The notes: generated by a model not told the origin, from the sequence alone. A stretch of DNA of 64,000 bases from Adiantum capillus-veneris (GCA_014529385.2 CM043963.1:82522912-82586911), one strand, 5' to 3'. Shown: positions 1 to 12,653, counted from the stretch's first letter. Made by a program: numbers and translations.

Positions 1-846
1 TGGTGCATGCATGTATTCCACATACCCTTGACCTTATTTGGTAGATCTATAATTGAAGATATTGTTGAGATCATGATATAAGTGAATAGTATAACTAAGA
101 AAATCAAATATTGAGGGGTCTAAAAAAATATGTACATGTCAAATATAAATAATATAGGTGGAAAAAATATAAAGGGGTCAAAATAAATCTCTCATTATAA
201 GTCTACCATAAAAAGATGAATATTTTTTGTGGTCTAATTTATGAGAGTAATAGAGAATAGATGTAGGAAGGAAAAAATCACAATAGTGAAAAAATATACA
301 CATAAATAGAACTAGTTTTTTTGGATTTTTGTTGGGATGGAGTTACACCAAAAATAAGAGAAGCTTGCATGAAATTATTTTTATATGGAATAAAGAGTAT
401 GTAAAATGGTAAGAAAAAATATGGTAATGGTGAGTCAATGTACATAGCATAAATAACACACGCCTAAGTATAAATATTAAATAAATACCAAAATAATTAT
501 GAAAAATCCTTATATTTAGGCCCTATATACAATAAAATATTTACACACAAATGAGCCATAATATACTTATATTTGTTTATTTATTTTATTTTTTTGGCTC
601 AACTAGCCCAGTGACTAGCTAATTGAGGGTTTTTAAGAAGATATGGAAAAGTCCCCTAACTCACACACGCCTATGTACAGTGAAATGGTAGGCATAGCCA
701 CAGTGTTTGAGTGATTTGATAGGGTGAGGTAGCTTACTATGGCAAGTATGGAAAGCCAAAAAACAGCTATCAGTAGTATAGCATGAAGTTCTTTTGTTTA
801 GCAGTCCCTCTAGAAACAATGATACTAGTCTTTCTTCTACAAGTAT
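1..846. other. AT-rich left edge, no gene seen
   Basis: AT-rich sequence with no recognisable reading frame. It lies 3' of the element A gag frame on the minus strand, so it is probably element A interior. No protease, reverse transcriptase or integrase motif can be read here, so A either lacks pol or its pol lies outside the window. Confidence 0.4.
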
Positions 847-1491
847 CTATAGTTCTGGGCATCTTGCAATGTATTGCTTCATTCGAGTTGCACAATCCCT
901 AACATACACACCTTGCTTCTGTTTAAAGCTATAGATTTGAGCTATCATATTGTGTTTTATCCCTGTTTTGGAACAAGCAGCTACAAATCCTTGAGCTAAT
1001 GTATTTAAATCCATGGTTGACCTTGGTAGAATGTTTGGGAACCATGTCAATGCTTTTCCTTCTAATGTCATTCCAAATCCCTCGAATTGAGTATGGAAAT
1101 CAAATATTCGTTCTGCTCTTAGCACTTGTTTAAAGCTTGCTAAGTGGTCGTATAGATCCCCAGATCCACTGTATTTTTTGATCCATTTCTGAAAATCAGC
1201 TGGTCTGACACGTCTATTTGGTTCAACTCCCGGTCTCCTGGCAGCTGTTGGTCCTGTTCTGAGTCCTTCAAACCAGTCTATTGAAAATAGTGACTCATGT
1301 AGCCCTGGACTGGCTTTAGTGTCACTCGGTTTTCTTCGTGATGAGGTGATTTTTGGTTTTTTAATATTACTCTCAAAAGATCTCTTGCGGAGTTCTTCTC
1401 GTGGAATAGTTTTTGGTCCTTGGCCCAATATCCAATCCCTTATGGAGTATCCTTGGTGTTTGGTTTGTTCTACCTCTTCAGTAGTCATCAT
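847..1491 (-). CDS. Element A gag, capsid-type domain (LTR retrotransposon)
   Basis: A 214-codon open frame whose C-terminal half looks like the Retrotrans_gag domain of plant Ty3 elements: a KYSGSGDLYDHL stretch near residue 105, then a GMTLEGKALTWF segment around residue 140, then a helical FVAAC...KQKQGVYVRD region. Gag forms the virus-like particle that packages element RNA. The frame is the same as that of the upstream ORF at 1525-2178 and is separated from it by one in-frame TAA and ten further codons, so the two are probably one original gag. No CCHC knuckle is seen before the stop. No pol follows, so A looks non-autonomous or truncated. The gag assignment is from motif recognition only. 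Confidence 0.7.
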   Translation of the reverse strand: MMTTEEVEQTKHQGYSIRDWILGQGPKTIPREELRKRSFESNIKKPKITSSRRKPSDTKASPGLHESLFSIDWFEGLRTGPTAARRPGVEPNRRVRPADFQKWIKKYSGSGDLYDHLASFKQVLRAERIFDFHTQFEGFGMTLEGKALTWFPNILPRSTMDLNTLAQGFVAACSKTGIKHNMIAQIYSFKQKQGVYVRDCATRMKQYIARCPEL

Positions 1492-1524
1492 AACAATCCT
1501 TAAACAGGTAGGTTGGTAGATCTG

Positions 1525-2178
1525 TTAAATCCTTATCTTTGATTTTGAAGATATAAATGATCTCACGGACGTTAGTTGTCCTGATTTGGCATGAGAAGTC
1601 CATAGAAGATCTTTGACGTTTCTATCCTCCCAACAATAGACTCCAATTCTAGGATTATCCGTACTAAGCTGTTTCAAAAGCTTCAAATCAACTTGATCGT
1701 ATCCCTCAAATGCTAAAGTCAATGGTCCTTCTTTTATTGCCATATCTAGAATTATGGTATTTACCTCTAACCCCCATTTATCTATCACGTCAGGGTTTTC
1801 AACTTGTAAATATTGAGTTCCGTTTCTATCCATGTACATTTTTCCTTGTTTGTTTGTCCTTATTTCCTCTTCAAACTCAATACCATGGTCTTCAATGCGA
1901 ATAGCATACTCCTCATTAAGATCCAGGTAAACGTGAGCTCCATGGCGATTAGTCTTATAAAAAGAGAGTATATGCTTATAGCGCACTATCGTTTCGATTT
2001 CTGAATGAGTCGAATAGGAAGACATTTCAGATGTTGATTTTGAAAAGGTGTCTGAGACTTCTTCAAAGATAGTGTCTAAGTGTTCGCCTTGATTAACACT
2101 CTCTTCGGTGGATACTCTACTAGCAGTCTCTCCAAATATGCCTTGGTTTCCTAGTATATGACCAGATCTAAGATTCAT
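1525..2178 (-). CDS. Element A gag N-terminal region
   Basis: A 217-codon frame starting with MNLRSG, a start commonly seen in plant Ty3 gag polyproteins, and lying downstream of the element's primer-binding site and long leader. The middle is acidic and Ser/Thr-rich; no other domain is recognised. It ends at an ochre codon (1525-1527), after which the same frame stays open and reaches the capsid-type domain at 1491. This is either a point nonsense mutation or a translational stop regulating read-through. Element A carries both ORFs on the minus strand. Confidence 0.6.
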   Translation of the reverse strand: MNLRSGHILGNQGIFGETASRVSTEESVNQGEHLDTIFEEVSDTFSKSTSEMSSYSTHSEIETIVRYKHILSFYKTNRHGAHVYLDLNEEYAIRIEDHGIEFEEEIRTNKQGKMYMDRNGTQYLQVENPDVIDKWGLEVNTIILDMAIKEGPLTLAFEGYDQVDLKLLKQLSTDNPRIGVYCWEDRNVKDLLWTSHAKSGQLTSVRSFISSKSKIRI

Positions 2179-4125
2179 ATAGACTTGTGAAGCCCTGGAT
2201 AGAGTACTTACCGTCGGATTGACTTGTTGTCAATTTCTTCCACTTGACTTGATTGCAACTTTTGTCAAACTTTTAATTCCTTGTCTGCACCCTGATTCCT
2301 GTATCAGTTTTAATCAAGTTAGCTATTTTTTCACAAAGACTGTACAATTCTTGCTAACTATTGTGACTAGTCTATGTGTATCACTTCAAATCAAGCTAAG
2401 TGAGTCAGCAGTTGAGACTTTCAGATTCTACTTTTGCAAAAAGTCAAAGGACTAATCTGTAACCTGGAAACTGAGTGAACATGTATCAATTTGGACTCGA
2501 TTGAACCCAAAATTTCCCGGTGGCCTTGTATTATGTTGGTCTAACATTGTACAAGTTCAAAAGTCAAAAATGGTGTCTCGTGTAGCAGTAGTAAATAATT
2601 GTGATTATTTACTTTTCTCAAATTTTTACACTTTCTGGCTTGATTTGCCAAATATGACAAGTTTCACTAAGTTTGGACAAAATTTGTTCAAGTTATCAAT
2701 TGTTTCGTATCCGCAGACTCAATTTTCAAAAATCTGGCTTAAGTTTGACTTTTGTGATCCAAATTTTACCAAAATTGATTTGCGTGGTCTACTTGATATG
2801 CTTGACCTTGTGATATACTCAAATGTGCAAGAATATCAATTTTTGTAGCAAATGTAAACAATTGCGATTATTTACTCCGGCTATTTTTTTGCAAGTTTTT
2901 GTTCCAATCTTGACACAGATCTATTAAGCAGCTTAACTTGAGGTCCTAGCCAAGTTTCATCAAATTTGGACAATTTTGTTCAAATGGTTATCAATTTTGT
3001 ATCTGTAGACTGACTTCGTAAATTTGGCCACAATTTTCAATCCAATGATTCAAATCTTGCCAAATTTGATTTATGGGTTTAATAGAACATGGTAAAGCTA
3101 GTGGTATGCTGACTTGGTCAAAAAAGTAAAAAATGGGACAGATGTAAATAATCACGATTATTTACATCTGGTAAATTTTTACATCTTTTTGGTCAATTGA
3201 GCATGTACACATGTCTATCACATCAATATAAGCCTATGAATCAAGTTTCCTTGAGTTTGAACAAATTTTTTCCCAATTTACACTCAAGTTCTCAAAAGTC
3301 AGTACAAAATTTAGTTTTTACCCAATTTTTGGTATGTTTAGTGATCCAAATTCTATGGGCCTTTACAAAAGCTGTGTGTACACATGCATAGAGTCTGTGG
3401 TATCAACCTTGGTCACTTTTGAGCCAGAAATAAATAATCGTGATTATTTACTTTAAGCCTAAAATGAACACTTTTTGCACTTTTTCCCTGGACAGTCTCT
3501 TCATGAGCTATTTTAAGCCTCTGAGTCAAGTCAAAACTTCATTTGGCCTAAAATGTCAAGAAAAAGTAAATAATTTGTGTTTTTGCAAACTCTTGAAATT
3601 TTTACCTCAATGTGTCCTTGAGCTTACCCACTAGTTCATACAACTTTTAAAGCATACTCTCCAGTCGGATTGAGTGATTGGCAGTCTTCTGGTGCTATTT
3701 CTAGCCGTAGACCTGAAATTCTGCAACTTCATATAACAACTCACAACTGATTCTTTTGGAGAGAGCAATGTTCTGAAATCCACCTCGGATTCTACTTACC
3801 CTACTCCTAGGTTCTATTGCAATGGGGTTGTGGAAAGTGTCCACAAACACTCGTTTCTTGTTTTTTATGGTTTTCTGAGCTTTGATCTTAAAACTTGTCT
3901 CGTCCATCAATCATTCTCAAAACCCTAATCTAATTCTACAATCCTACAATCCTAAAGGTACTCAGCAAGTACGATTACTTCCAAGCTACCTCTACACAGC
4001 AAAATATGACAATCTTAAGCTATGCGGTTTTAAGAAGAAAGTTTTTAATCTACGTGATCCTAGAGGAAGTTAAAGGCTAACTTCACAAGATGCTCGTGTT
4101 TTTTCCTAGTTTAGGTCTCTTCGAT
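2179..4125 (-). other. Element A untranslated leader with repeated palindromes
   Basis: About 1.9 kb between the primer-binding site and the gag start. It is made of degenerate repeats of roughly 260-290 bp that share AAATTTGGACAAATTTGTTC-like and GTAAATAATC/GATTATTTAC segments. The palindrome centres lie near 2601, 2864, 3155 and 3440, with a decayed one near 3575. The copy at 3139-3170 has perfect 15-bp arms and a 2-nt centre. Plus-strand ORFs here are short and unsupported. Confidence 0.6.
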
Positions 4126-4142
4126 CCCCGACAACGGCGCCA
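4126..4142 (-). other. Primer-binding site of element A
   Basis: On the minus strand the sequence TGGCGCCGTTGTCGGGG directly follows the LTR end after a 2-nt spacer. This is the common plant Ty3 primer site and fits the 3' end of tRNA-Asp. It fixes the orientation of element A. Confidence 0.8.
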
Positions 4143-4144
4143 AA

Positions 4145-5047
4145 TGTAAGACGGGTGTCTAACGTCACTCCTATCTTATTGCAGACATAGAGAGAACCAC
4201 GAATATAATTGTCAATCCATGGGATGAAGCCAACTCGACTAGTGCATAGAGGCTACAAGAGGTTTTCAATCTCTTGGAAAACAACAAACAACTCACATCT
4301 AACTCAGGCTACACTCAAGTGACTGAAATCACCAAAAGCCAATCGCTCATCGTTAACAAACCACATCCGTTGCAGCATCAAACGACATCCAAGTGTAACG
4401 AAACTTCTAGGACATGTTTATAAGACCTAAACAGACATGCTTATGGTCTCAAATCTCACTGTAGGTCAAGTACAAAATTCACAATTATTAACAGCAGTGA
4501 GTTTTTGACCTAGTCATTTTCGACCCAGAATGCATCTAAATGCTTAGCAATGATGCCCCAATACCCCGCCTATACTTAGTTTTTTATTTTGAAGTGTAAA
4601 TTCTTACTTATGATGGAATTAGGCCGTGGGTCGACGATGCCACGAGCTATGAAATACCGTGAAATGCTTACGTCAATGCGTAAAGCTCTTACCTGCGGTT
4701 GCAACAACGCAACAGACGCGACTGCAATGTGACAATCGGGGAGGGAGTAGGAAGCGCAAGAAGGAGAGAAGTGAGCACCGTTAGCTCATGATGTGTTTCT
4801 ATTATCCAAAAAACTTACAAAAATTGGCTTTTATACCTTAGCCAAGGTTTTTGGTGGTCAAAACTAATAATTTGGGAACTCTAACTAAAGAAAAGTTGAT
4901 ACAATCTAAAAGCTTGTAGCCCCGGCTCATCAATTACAATATTTATCTGGAAAATAGGAGTTACAATATTTCCGATTCATCAAAATAATAGATGTTTTTA
5001 CAATGAGAGCTCTGAAAAATGGTATCCAAGTTAGCTTGCTGCTAACA
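4145..5047 (-). mobile_element. 5' LTR of element A
   Basis: On the minus strand this 903-bp segment runs from TGTTAGCAGC to CCGTCTTACA and is followed by the primer-binding site, so it is the 5' LTR. It interrupts the 5' LTR of element B: the B sequence resumes at 5048 at a point matching about 17041 of the intact B 3' LTR. The partner A LTR lies off the left edge, so the target duplication cannot be checked. Confidence 0.75.
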
Positions 5048-5820
5048 AGGGTCTTGGGCTCATTTAGGAGTTCCAATTTGTATAGACTAAGGCTAAGGGC
5101 TTAATTCAATTGTAATGCATAGTGACTTGAGGTCCATGCTAGAAAAGAGCTATATGCTAAAAGATAAGTCATTCTTGGGTGAGGTCTCCTCTTTGTAGAG
5201 TTGATGGTCATGAGGCTCATGGGCTTTCCATGCCCATGTAGCTCCTGATTTCTACTAATAAAATGCACTTTCTTTCTTATTATTCTTCTTTGTTCTTGAT
5301 TATGTGAAGTGAGATTGTATTAGTGTGATGTTAGATCTCTAATCCCTTTTCAAATTAATCTCTTCTATCCACACCATTGGCCATGGTGTGTGAATGCTAT
5401 GCCTTCCTTCTCTTTCTCTCTCTCTAGAAAGTGTGTGATTAGTGTGTGTGCATGCGTAGTAGCATTGAGGGGATGGACCGGAATGGCCACTCTAATGCAA
5501 AGTAGGCATGCTAATTGCATGCTTGTGTAGGTGTGTGATTAAGAGTTGTGATTAGGGTAATTGATGAGAAGGCTAAATTCAATCACATGATTGTGTGCAA
5601 AGTGATTGATGATTAGGATTGTGTGTTTGATTAGAGAAAGTCCCTTCCATGGCTTCTCTCTATGATGGGAAGAAGGACCCCTTGAATCCTCTTATTTATT
5701 GTGTCTGCTAATGACACTCTCACACTTCATTGTGTGATGTTTCCATGCCCTAGCCGGGTGATGCTCTCTCTGGATTGATAATTTTGTTGGAGTTAGCCTA
5801 TGCCACGACTACCTCTTACA
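5048..5820 (+). mobile_element. 5' LTR of element B, truncated by element A
   Basis: Near-identical to 17041-17810 (for example the shared GACTTGAGGTCCATGCT and CATGGGCTTTCCATGCCCAT segments) and ending in CTCTTACA directly before a primer-binding site. About the first 91 bp of the LTR are missing because element A is inserted there. Confidence 0.85.
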
Positions 5821-5822
5821 TT

Positions 5823-5842
5823 TGGCGCCGTTGTCAGGGTCC
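5823..5842 (+). other. Primer-binding site of element B
   Basis: TGGCGCCGTTGTCAGGGTCC two bases after the 5' LTR. Same tRNA-Asp-type class as element A, but on the plus strand. Confidence 0.8.
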
Positions 5843-7505
5843 GGTAGCCTAAGCTAGAGGAGTACAGGATGCTTTGATAAGAGTAATTTCACTACTAATT
5901 TCATCGATTTTGAGTGTGTGTAACTCAATTTTATTTTAATTTGATTGTGTGTACAAGTAATTGGAAGCTGATTTTTGAGTTGTGAATACCCCAAACCCCT
6001 AATTTCACCCCCCAATTTCACTAGTATACCCTTACTAATTTTGCTTCATTTTCATGCTAATTTTGACTAATTTCATGCTAGTTTCATACTAACAACCACT
6101 AACTTCTATAACATTTGATTAATTTTGCTAACCTAACCCCACTAACCTTTGATGTGTAATGTATGTTACTCCCCTTATTATAGGAGGCGGAATCATCACT
6201 CTAAACAAGTTAAATTGTGCTAATTTGTTGATTTGAGTGTTTGATTTTTTACCTACATTGGTCAATTTTGGAATCAATTTGGTGGTTCACACACTTGTGT
6301 GTGCAATGATGCGTCTTGACGTGGAGCAAAAGAAGAGATTGGAGTGTGATTACGATGAAGTGCACTCACTTGCTCATTTCAATTCTTAATTGAGTAATGT
6401 GGTTCAATGTGTGCTAATCACTTCCTAAAATTAGGTGTGTAAATCAATTGACATACACTTTGTACCTAACTTGCTTCACTTGGAATGAAATTAACGTTCA
6501 ATTTTGACTAATGAATTTTGTGTGTAACAAGATAATTCTTAGTTCTCATCAAGAATTCATGTGTGTGTAAAGATCATTGTGTGTATAATGCACCAAAGAT
6601 TGAAAAAACTACCATAAAATTCAAGTTTTTGTACACCTAATCTTGAGTGTGTGCATGCATAGAAATTGAGGAATTGATGACATATGTGAGTAATGATACC
6701 CAAAGTTCAAAGTATGTTTTGTCATCACAAACCAAAATGACAAATCCGATTGGGTTTGGATGATTAGGGCTATTGGATATGAGCAATTAATATTGCGATG
6801 ATTATTGCTAACTCATTTTGTGTGGAAGAAATAACTAGTTGATGGATTTAAATCCAAATCTTGTTTTTGAATTCTTCTAGCTCCAAGTGTGTGTCAAATG
6901 ATCTTCAATCGGAAGTAATAGGAATAGGGGAATGGAGTAGTATTGTAACCAAATTAGTGAGAATTTTAACTTTTTTGATGAAGAATTGGCTTGAATACTC
7001 ATTAGGTTGTTCAATACTTGATGAGTGTGCATATGTAACTGGTGCTTACATATATGTAACTTGTGCTTACATATATGTGTGCAAATGTGCAAACAACTTT
7101 GCAATTGGATCAAGATGGAAGAAAGGGTGCATGAATTCGATTGGGTCAGCTTTTGCACATCATTTTTTATATGATTGTTCTTGAGTTCACATACACACTC
7201 TTTTTGTGGGAACATCCTCATGGAAATATTTCTTCAAAAAATTAAAATAAAATTTAGGATCGACCCACTTGCCCTGGCTTGGTGCTACCTCATGACCCTA
7301 CCTACAAATTGGCCATGGCTATTTTGTCTTTCTCTCGCTCTCCTTGCAAATCCCGAGCCCACATGTTCACAATCCTCTTCACTCTCACACACACACATAC
7401 ATAGATCAAAACTCACTATGTTGTACCTACAATGCTCATTGTGGCTTGTCACAAGCTACAGGTATTTATGAAAAACAGCCCCGAACTCAACCCCGCCTTC
7501 AAAAC

Positions 7506-7546
<41 letters not shown>

Positions 7547-10191
7547 GGTAATCGACAGGTGATCTTGTGGCCCACTCTCTCGCCCACTTGAAACTTCTTT
7601 CGGCTGTTTACAATCAACAACCGCCTTGAGCTGGCCCACCCCATCTATTTGCAGCTGGCAATTTGGCATCAAACCACATTGAGCACGACTCACCATGGAG
7701 TACGAGTTTTGAGTCCTGCTACACTTTGGCAAGCCCACTTTGGATGTCTTCAAGAGCTCCCACATTGCCCACACAACCCGCATTGCGCGGCTACCCGCTA
7801 TTGGCAAAACATCCTTTTGCTCATGATAATCTTCATTGCATTGTTTCAATACACACATGATCTTCTTGGCTGCCTTGGTTCGCTGCCTTGTGCTCATTTG
7901 AGCCCACACAACCACCCATATGCTTTTTGCCAACACTAAAGACCCAAAATTTTCCCACACACTCATGACCCAAACACCCCTAATCCACAGTTTTGCTCAT
8001 GCCGGACTAGGCGGTTGGGCCTTTTGCATTCTCCCTTTGTGAACCCACAAGGTCACACTTGGGCACATTTACAAAGTTTTCATTCTGCCACTTCTGCTCA
8101 TCATTTGACTCGGCACCACATGAAAGCTAGTCCACTTTCAACTATCGCATTCTCAGGATATCTGGCCATATACACACTCAAAACCATACACCCCAAAAAT
8201 ATACAAACCTTTGTGTTGGTCGTGCTACAAACCCTCAAATTTTCTCTCAATCACCTTCTCCTTGCCTCTATCTCGCTCGCTCTCATCTGCAATACTCAAG
8301 AAAAGAATCATTTAAAGAAGACACAATGAGTTTTTTCTATTAAAAAGAAGGGGGGAAGAAGAGGTTCCCACCCCTCTCTTCACCTCGACATCAGATTATG
8401 AATGAACTTCATCTTGAGCCGCATGAAGAAGTGATGGCATTGAAATTTTTCGGTCCATAATGTGTATGCAAGATGCATTCATGCAGTCATGATTGTACTT
8501 TTAATGGAGAAGTGATAGTGTAGGTTGCATAGTGCTTGAATTGAATAAAAAATAGTGTAGGTTGCATAATTGCTTATACATTTTAGTGCTTGAATTGAAT
8601 AAAAAATAATTGCAAAGCACTAAAATTGAGCTTGTTTGATGGCCAAAAGAGTGCATTAAACTTTTGGGGGTTATGATTGATTATTTTTGCTTGAATATGC
8701 TTAAGAACACTAATGAATGTGCTTTATTTTGAATGGTTGGGGGCAAGCATGAGCTTCCATTAATCCAAGAGGAGTCTGCATTGCAATATAGTGCAATATG
8801 TGGCTATTTAGAGCCAATTCACTTTGCTAAAAATTGAATGATATCTGGCTTGACCCAAAATTTCACATTTCATTTAAGCTAGTGCTATTCAACTTTTAAT
8901 CATAATTGAGAGAATGTAAAAATTGCAAAATTTGCTGATGTAGAAGCATTATCTCTCTCATTTTTTACATGTATACATAGATTTGCTACTAAAGAGCACC
9001 ATGTGCATAACCAAAGGCACTTTTTTTCCCTAGGGTTTTTTCCCTTTGACATATTTGGGTATTTGAGACCTCAAATTTAGGTCTTCAATAATGTTTTCTT
9101 GTGTGTTTTTCTTGGCTTTCAATAAATGGCTTTTGTAGCTTGTGTTTGCTAACACTTAGGTTCAAGAAGCCAGGTTTGCAAATAAAAGGAATCAAGAGGC
9201 CTCTACTAAAGTGGATGCTTTGCTCGAGGATTCTCAAAAGAGCATGAAGAGGTGAAATCCTTCCATGTTATGCTCGTTCTTATCTTTACATCTCTTTGCT
9301 TGCTTGGATTAAAGATTTTGCTTTGAAGCTATGGTTCCTTTCATTTTCAAAAGCTACACATACATGAAAGTTTCAACACTTTTGCTTTATGAATATTAAA
9401 CACTTTAGAAACTTGGTTTTATGTGTGTTAATCATGGATAATTTGCTTTGACCTTAGGTTAATGTAAGATCATTGCTTGTTATTCTTGGATTCCTAGTGA
9501 TTGTCTTAATACTCCACTCATTTTTAACATGACCTAGGGCTATGATTAGGCTTTATTTCCCTTAGTCCATTTTTCATAAGCACTCTCATTATGAAAGAAA
9601 TAAACAAATGCAAAAAATGAACAATGAAGCAAAAAAGTGTCCAAATAGAGTAGTGAAAATGCTACTAGACACATGAAAATAATCTTTCTATGCTAGGTTT
9701 GTGTCTATGTGGGGCCTAGCACTTTATTGGCACTTGGTAAGTGAGGAGAACCACCTCAACTCGCTTGGTCAAGGCCCTAAACCAATGCCCTCGGCTGATA
9801 GGGGTTAGTCGTCACCTTGGTAGGCTATAGACTTTTGGAACACCTCCTTGAGGGTTCAAGGAGCCAAAACAACAGTTGTAGCTTGACTTGCCTTGGGGTG
9901 GTGCCTTGTGATGTGCTTTACTTTTTTTTATGAAATGCCAAAAATAAATCTTCCATGTGCTTCATTAAAGCTATGTGACAATGTACTAATAGATTAGGAG
10001 CTTCTTTGTGGCCATAAACATGATAAACTTGGATGCTTTATTAAGAATGATCATATAGTTTTTAGGCTAGTAGGTTTATGAACTTGCATTAGCTAAGGGT
10101 CATAATTGATTGCTTGTGTTATATGCATAAATTTAAACTTTTTAGTGGTTTAATCTTCATAATAGTTTAGGTGTTTTTTTGCTTTATGTTG
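5843..10191 (+). mobile_element. Element B interior, no gag or pol recognised
   Basis: 4.3 kb of AT-rich sequence between the B primer-binding site and the nested chromovirus D. Several short ORFs exist (the longest, about 155 codons at 7499-7966 on the minus strand, runs through a CA microsatellite), but none resembles a retroelement protein. With matching LTRs, a primer site and a polypurine tract but no coding region, B looks like a large retrotransposon derivative that relied on proteins from another element. Confidence 0.5.
7509..7540. repeat. (AC)n microsatellite
   Basis: Sixteen uninterrupted AC units inside element B. The long reading frames that cross it are artefacts of the repeat. 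Confidence 0.95.
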
Positions 10192-11681
10192 TGTAACGGA
10201 GTTGGACTATGAACATTGAGAATAACGAAATTTAGAGAACTGTAGCAGTGAGTATTTTTATGAGAATACTTTGAGAATATAGACAGAGAACTTGATTAGA
10301 GGTAGAAACATAACCATTATAATTAATTAACTTGTTATGAACAACACTTTGCAAGGGAAGAATTAGAGAACTTGACAACAATTGAAGACCAGATTTATGT
10401 GGAGCCAGTCCCCCCTCCAAAAGGCTTTTGTATTATAGCTTCTCCCATAAAGAGAAACTTGGTACAATACAAGCTTTGTGTTTCTTGAGACCTTGATGGT
10501 GCAATGAAGATAGAGAACTTCATGCACCACAATTATGCCCGTAGCTTAATCTAATGAAAGCATTACCTTGTTCCCGGCCTCAGTCCCAAAGACCTCAAAC
10601 ACCTTTGAAGGTAGAGAGAGCTAGAAGGGAACGAGGGTAGGGAAGTGGAAGAAGAATTATTCTTACAAGAAAGAAGTAGTGTCCTCTCATACCATTACTC
10701 ATAGATCTTATCATAGCATAGTCGCATAGTAATGGAGATGAAGAAGATGAAAATCATAGCATTGAAGCATGGCTCTTGGTTGGATTTGCATTCCATAACT
10801 AAGAGTGTTGGAGTAGGCTCTCAACTTCTCAAGCTTGGAGAAGGAGATGGAGTTCTTGCACTTTCACAAAGTGAGAATGAGAGAAAGTGAGTGTGTGTGA
10901 GATGGACTATACCCCCCTTGCTTGCTTTGGTCGACCCCTCCTTGTAGGTTGGGCTTGGAGCTCATTGGATCCCTCTAAGCCTAGCCAATCACATGCACAA
11001 TGCATTTCAAGCAACATGGGTAGTCTTTGGACAAGTGTCCTCCTTACCCCTTTGAGAGAGAGGGCATAATAACACCTAGATAATTGTTTAATTAAAGTAA
11101 ATGCTCATTGGGACCTCTCTCAAGGACATCCAACGGGCTTTAGGCATAGTATGGGAGCAACCTAGCTAGGAGCTTGACATGTGTCTCATATGCCTCTTTG
11201 AGCAAGGGGTGTCCCTTGAGTGAGGGGAAGGTCCTTCTCTCTCATCCCCTACTTGCATGGCTCGCCCCCTCATTGTAGGCCTTGGTTTGACTTCAAGCTT
11301 CTCAAGGACCTTGTCCCATAAGCATGACAAGCACCTCAAACACCTTAGTCAGCAAGCACGACAAGCACCTCAAGCTTGGGCCGAGTTCCCACCTCAAGCT
11401 CAACCCTAGCTTGCCTAAGTTCTTAGGTCTAAGGACTTTTAACACTAACCTTTGGAGGTCTTTAATGAAGCTAACCCTAAAGTCTTTTAAGCTCCATTAG
11501 CTGGCATTTCTCTTTGCTAGACCATCTCCATTTGGACCCATTGCCTTTGGTCCCGTGTCGAGATAAATCTAAAAGCACATGTCCCTATTCTAACTCTTGT
11601 TCTCGTTTATTCTCCCCAATTAAATGATCACTTTAATATGAGAAGATAATTTGGGTTAGTTAGATATTAGATTTTATGACA
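10192..11681 (-). mobile_element. Probable 3' LTR of chromovirus D
   Basis: On the minus strand it runs from TGTCATAAAATC, directly after a purine-rich AAGAGAGAGGTAA tract, to CAACTCCGTTACA: 1490 bp with TG...CA ends. It lies just 3' of the chromodomain-containing pol remnant, as expected for a 3' LTR. No second copy is present to confirm the ends, because the 5' end of D is missing. Confidence 0.55.
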
Positions 11682-11694
11682 TTACCTCTCTCTT
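11682..11694 (-). other. Polypurine tract of chromovirus D
   Basis: Minus-strand CAAGAGAGAGGTAA immediately before the TGTCAT start of the LTR; the usual plus-strand priming site. Confidence 0.5.
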
Positions 11695-12074
11695 GAAATC
11701 ATAGTCATCCTTGACTATGAGGTAGAGGAGATAAAGTCTTAAGTCATTAGTCTATGTTTCTTAGCAGGTAGGGGATCCCTTTTTACCCTTCGACATCATA
11801 CCATAATAGATCACTAATGTATTTGGTGCTCGGGAGACTTAGTTGTCGCAAGCATGTCTGTTCTTGAGTCCATATCATACTTCCAAAGTAGAGTGACAAA
11901 TTCTACTTGGTGTTTGAGAGACGTTGTCATCACAAACATGGTTCTAAGAATGCATACTACTTAAATTTGTGCACAATAAAAAAGAGAAATAGTATTATAA
12001 GACAAAAACATGTTTCATTTTAAAAGTATTTACATTTTCTTACTCTAATGTAGCATTGTAAGCATTGACAAGGT

Positions 12075-12653
12075 TCATACTATCCTTAAGATGTGTTCCT
12101 TGCATCCATCTAGCATCTTCAAAAGGATAATTTTAAACTTAATATGATACCGTTGGATAATCTTAACATGTCTTAGTACCTTGTCTTCATGTCGAAGAAT
12201 CCATTTGGGTTGAAGCACCTCTTCTTGATCTTCGATCTCAGGTGGGTCATCAATGATTGGTTCTTGTGGTGGCTCACCTTTGTAAGGCTTAAGTAGGCTC
12301 ACACGAAAAGCATTGTGAATGAGCCAATGGTTGGGCAACTTGAGTTGAAAGTCCATCTCATTGATTGGTTTTAGGATTTGACAAGGACCATAGTATCTTT
12401 TTGCTAGTTTAGTATAATACTTTTGGTGGCCCATAGGATTTTTGCCCGTAGTTTGCCTCAATCGAGCCTTGGGAAATTTGAGTAGGACCCAATCATTTTC
12501 CTTGAAATCTAAGGCCCTTCTGTGCTTGTTAGCATCAACCTTTTGCCTTTGTTGCGAGATGAATCTAGCCTCCTTAATCTTTTGGAAAGATTCTTGAAGG
12601 TCTCGGCTATATTCATCAGCAGCGAAGATCTTCCCATGTACCTTAAGTAGCAA
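12075..12653 (-). pseudogene. Element D integrase C-terminus and chromodomain
   Basis: A 192-codon fragment with the GPY-type region of Ty3 integrases (RYYGPCQILKPI near residue 88, then LPNHWLIHNAFRVSLLKPY) followed by an acidic linker and a chromodomain-like end (QPKWILRHEDKVLRHVK...YHIKFK). A chromodomain at the integrase end defines chromoviruses and steers insertion to particular chromatin. The domain decays after the first strand region and lacks a clear ending. It overlaps another frame at 12509-12733, showing a frameshift. Confidence 0.75.

Noticed and set aside
7499-7966. 155-codon minus-strand frame
   Set aside because: Its C-terminus is the CA microsatellite (VCVCVC...) and the rest has no recognisable motif.
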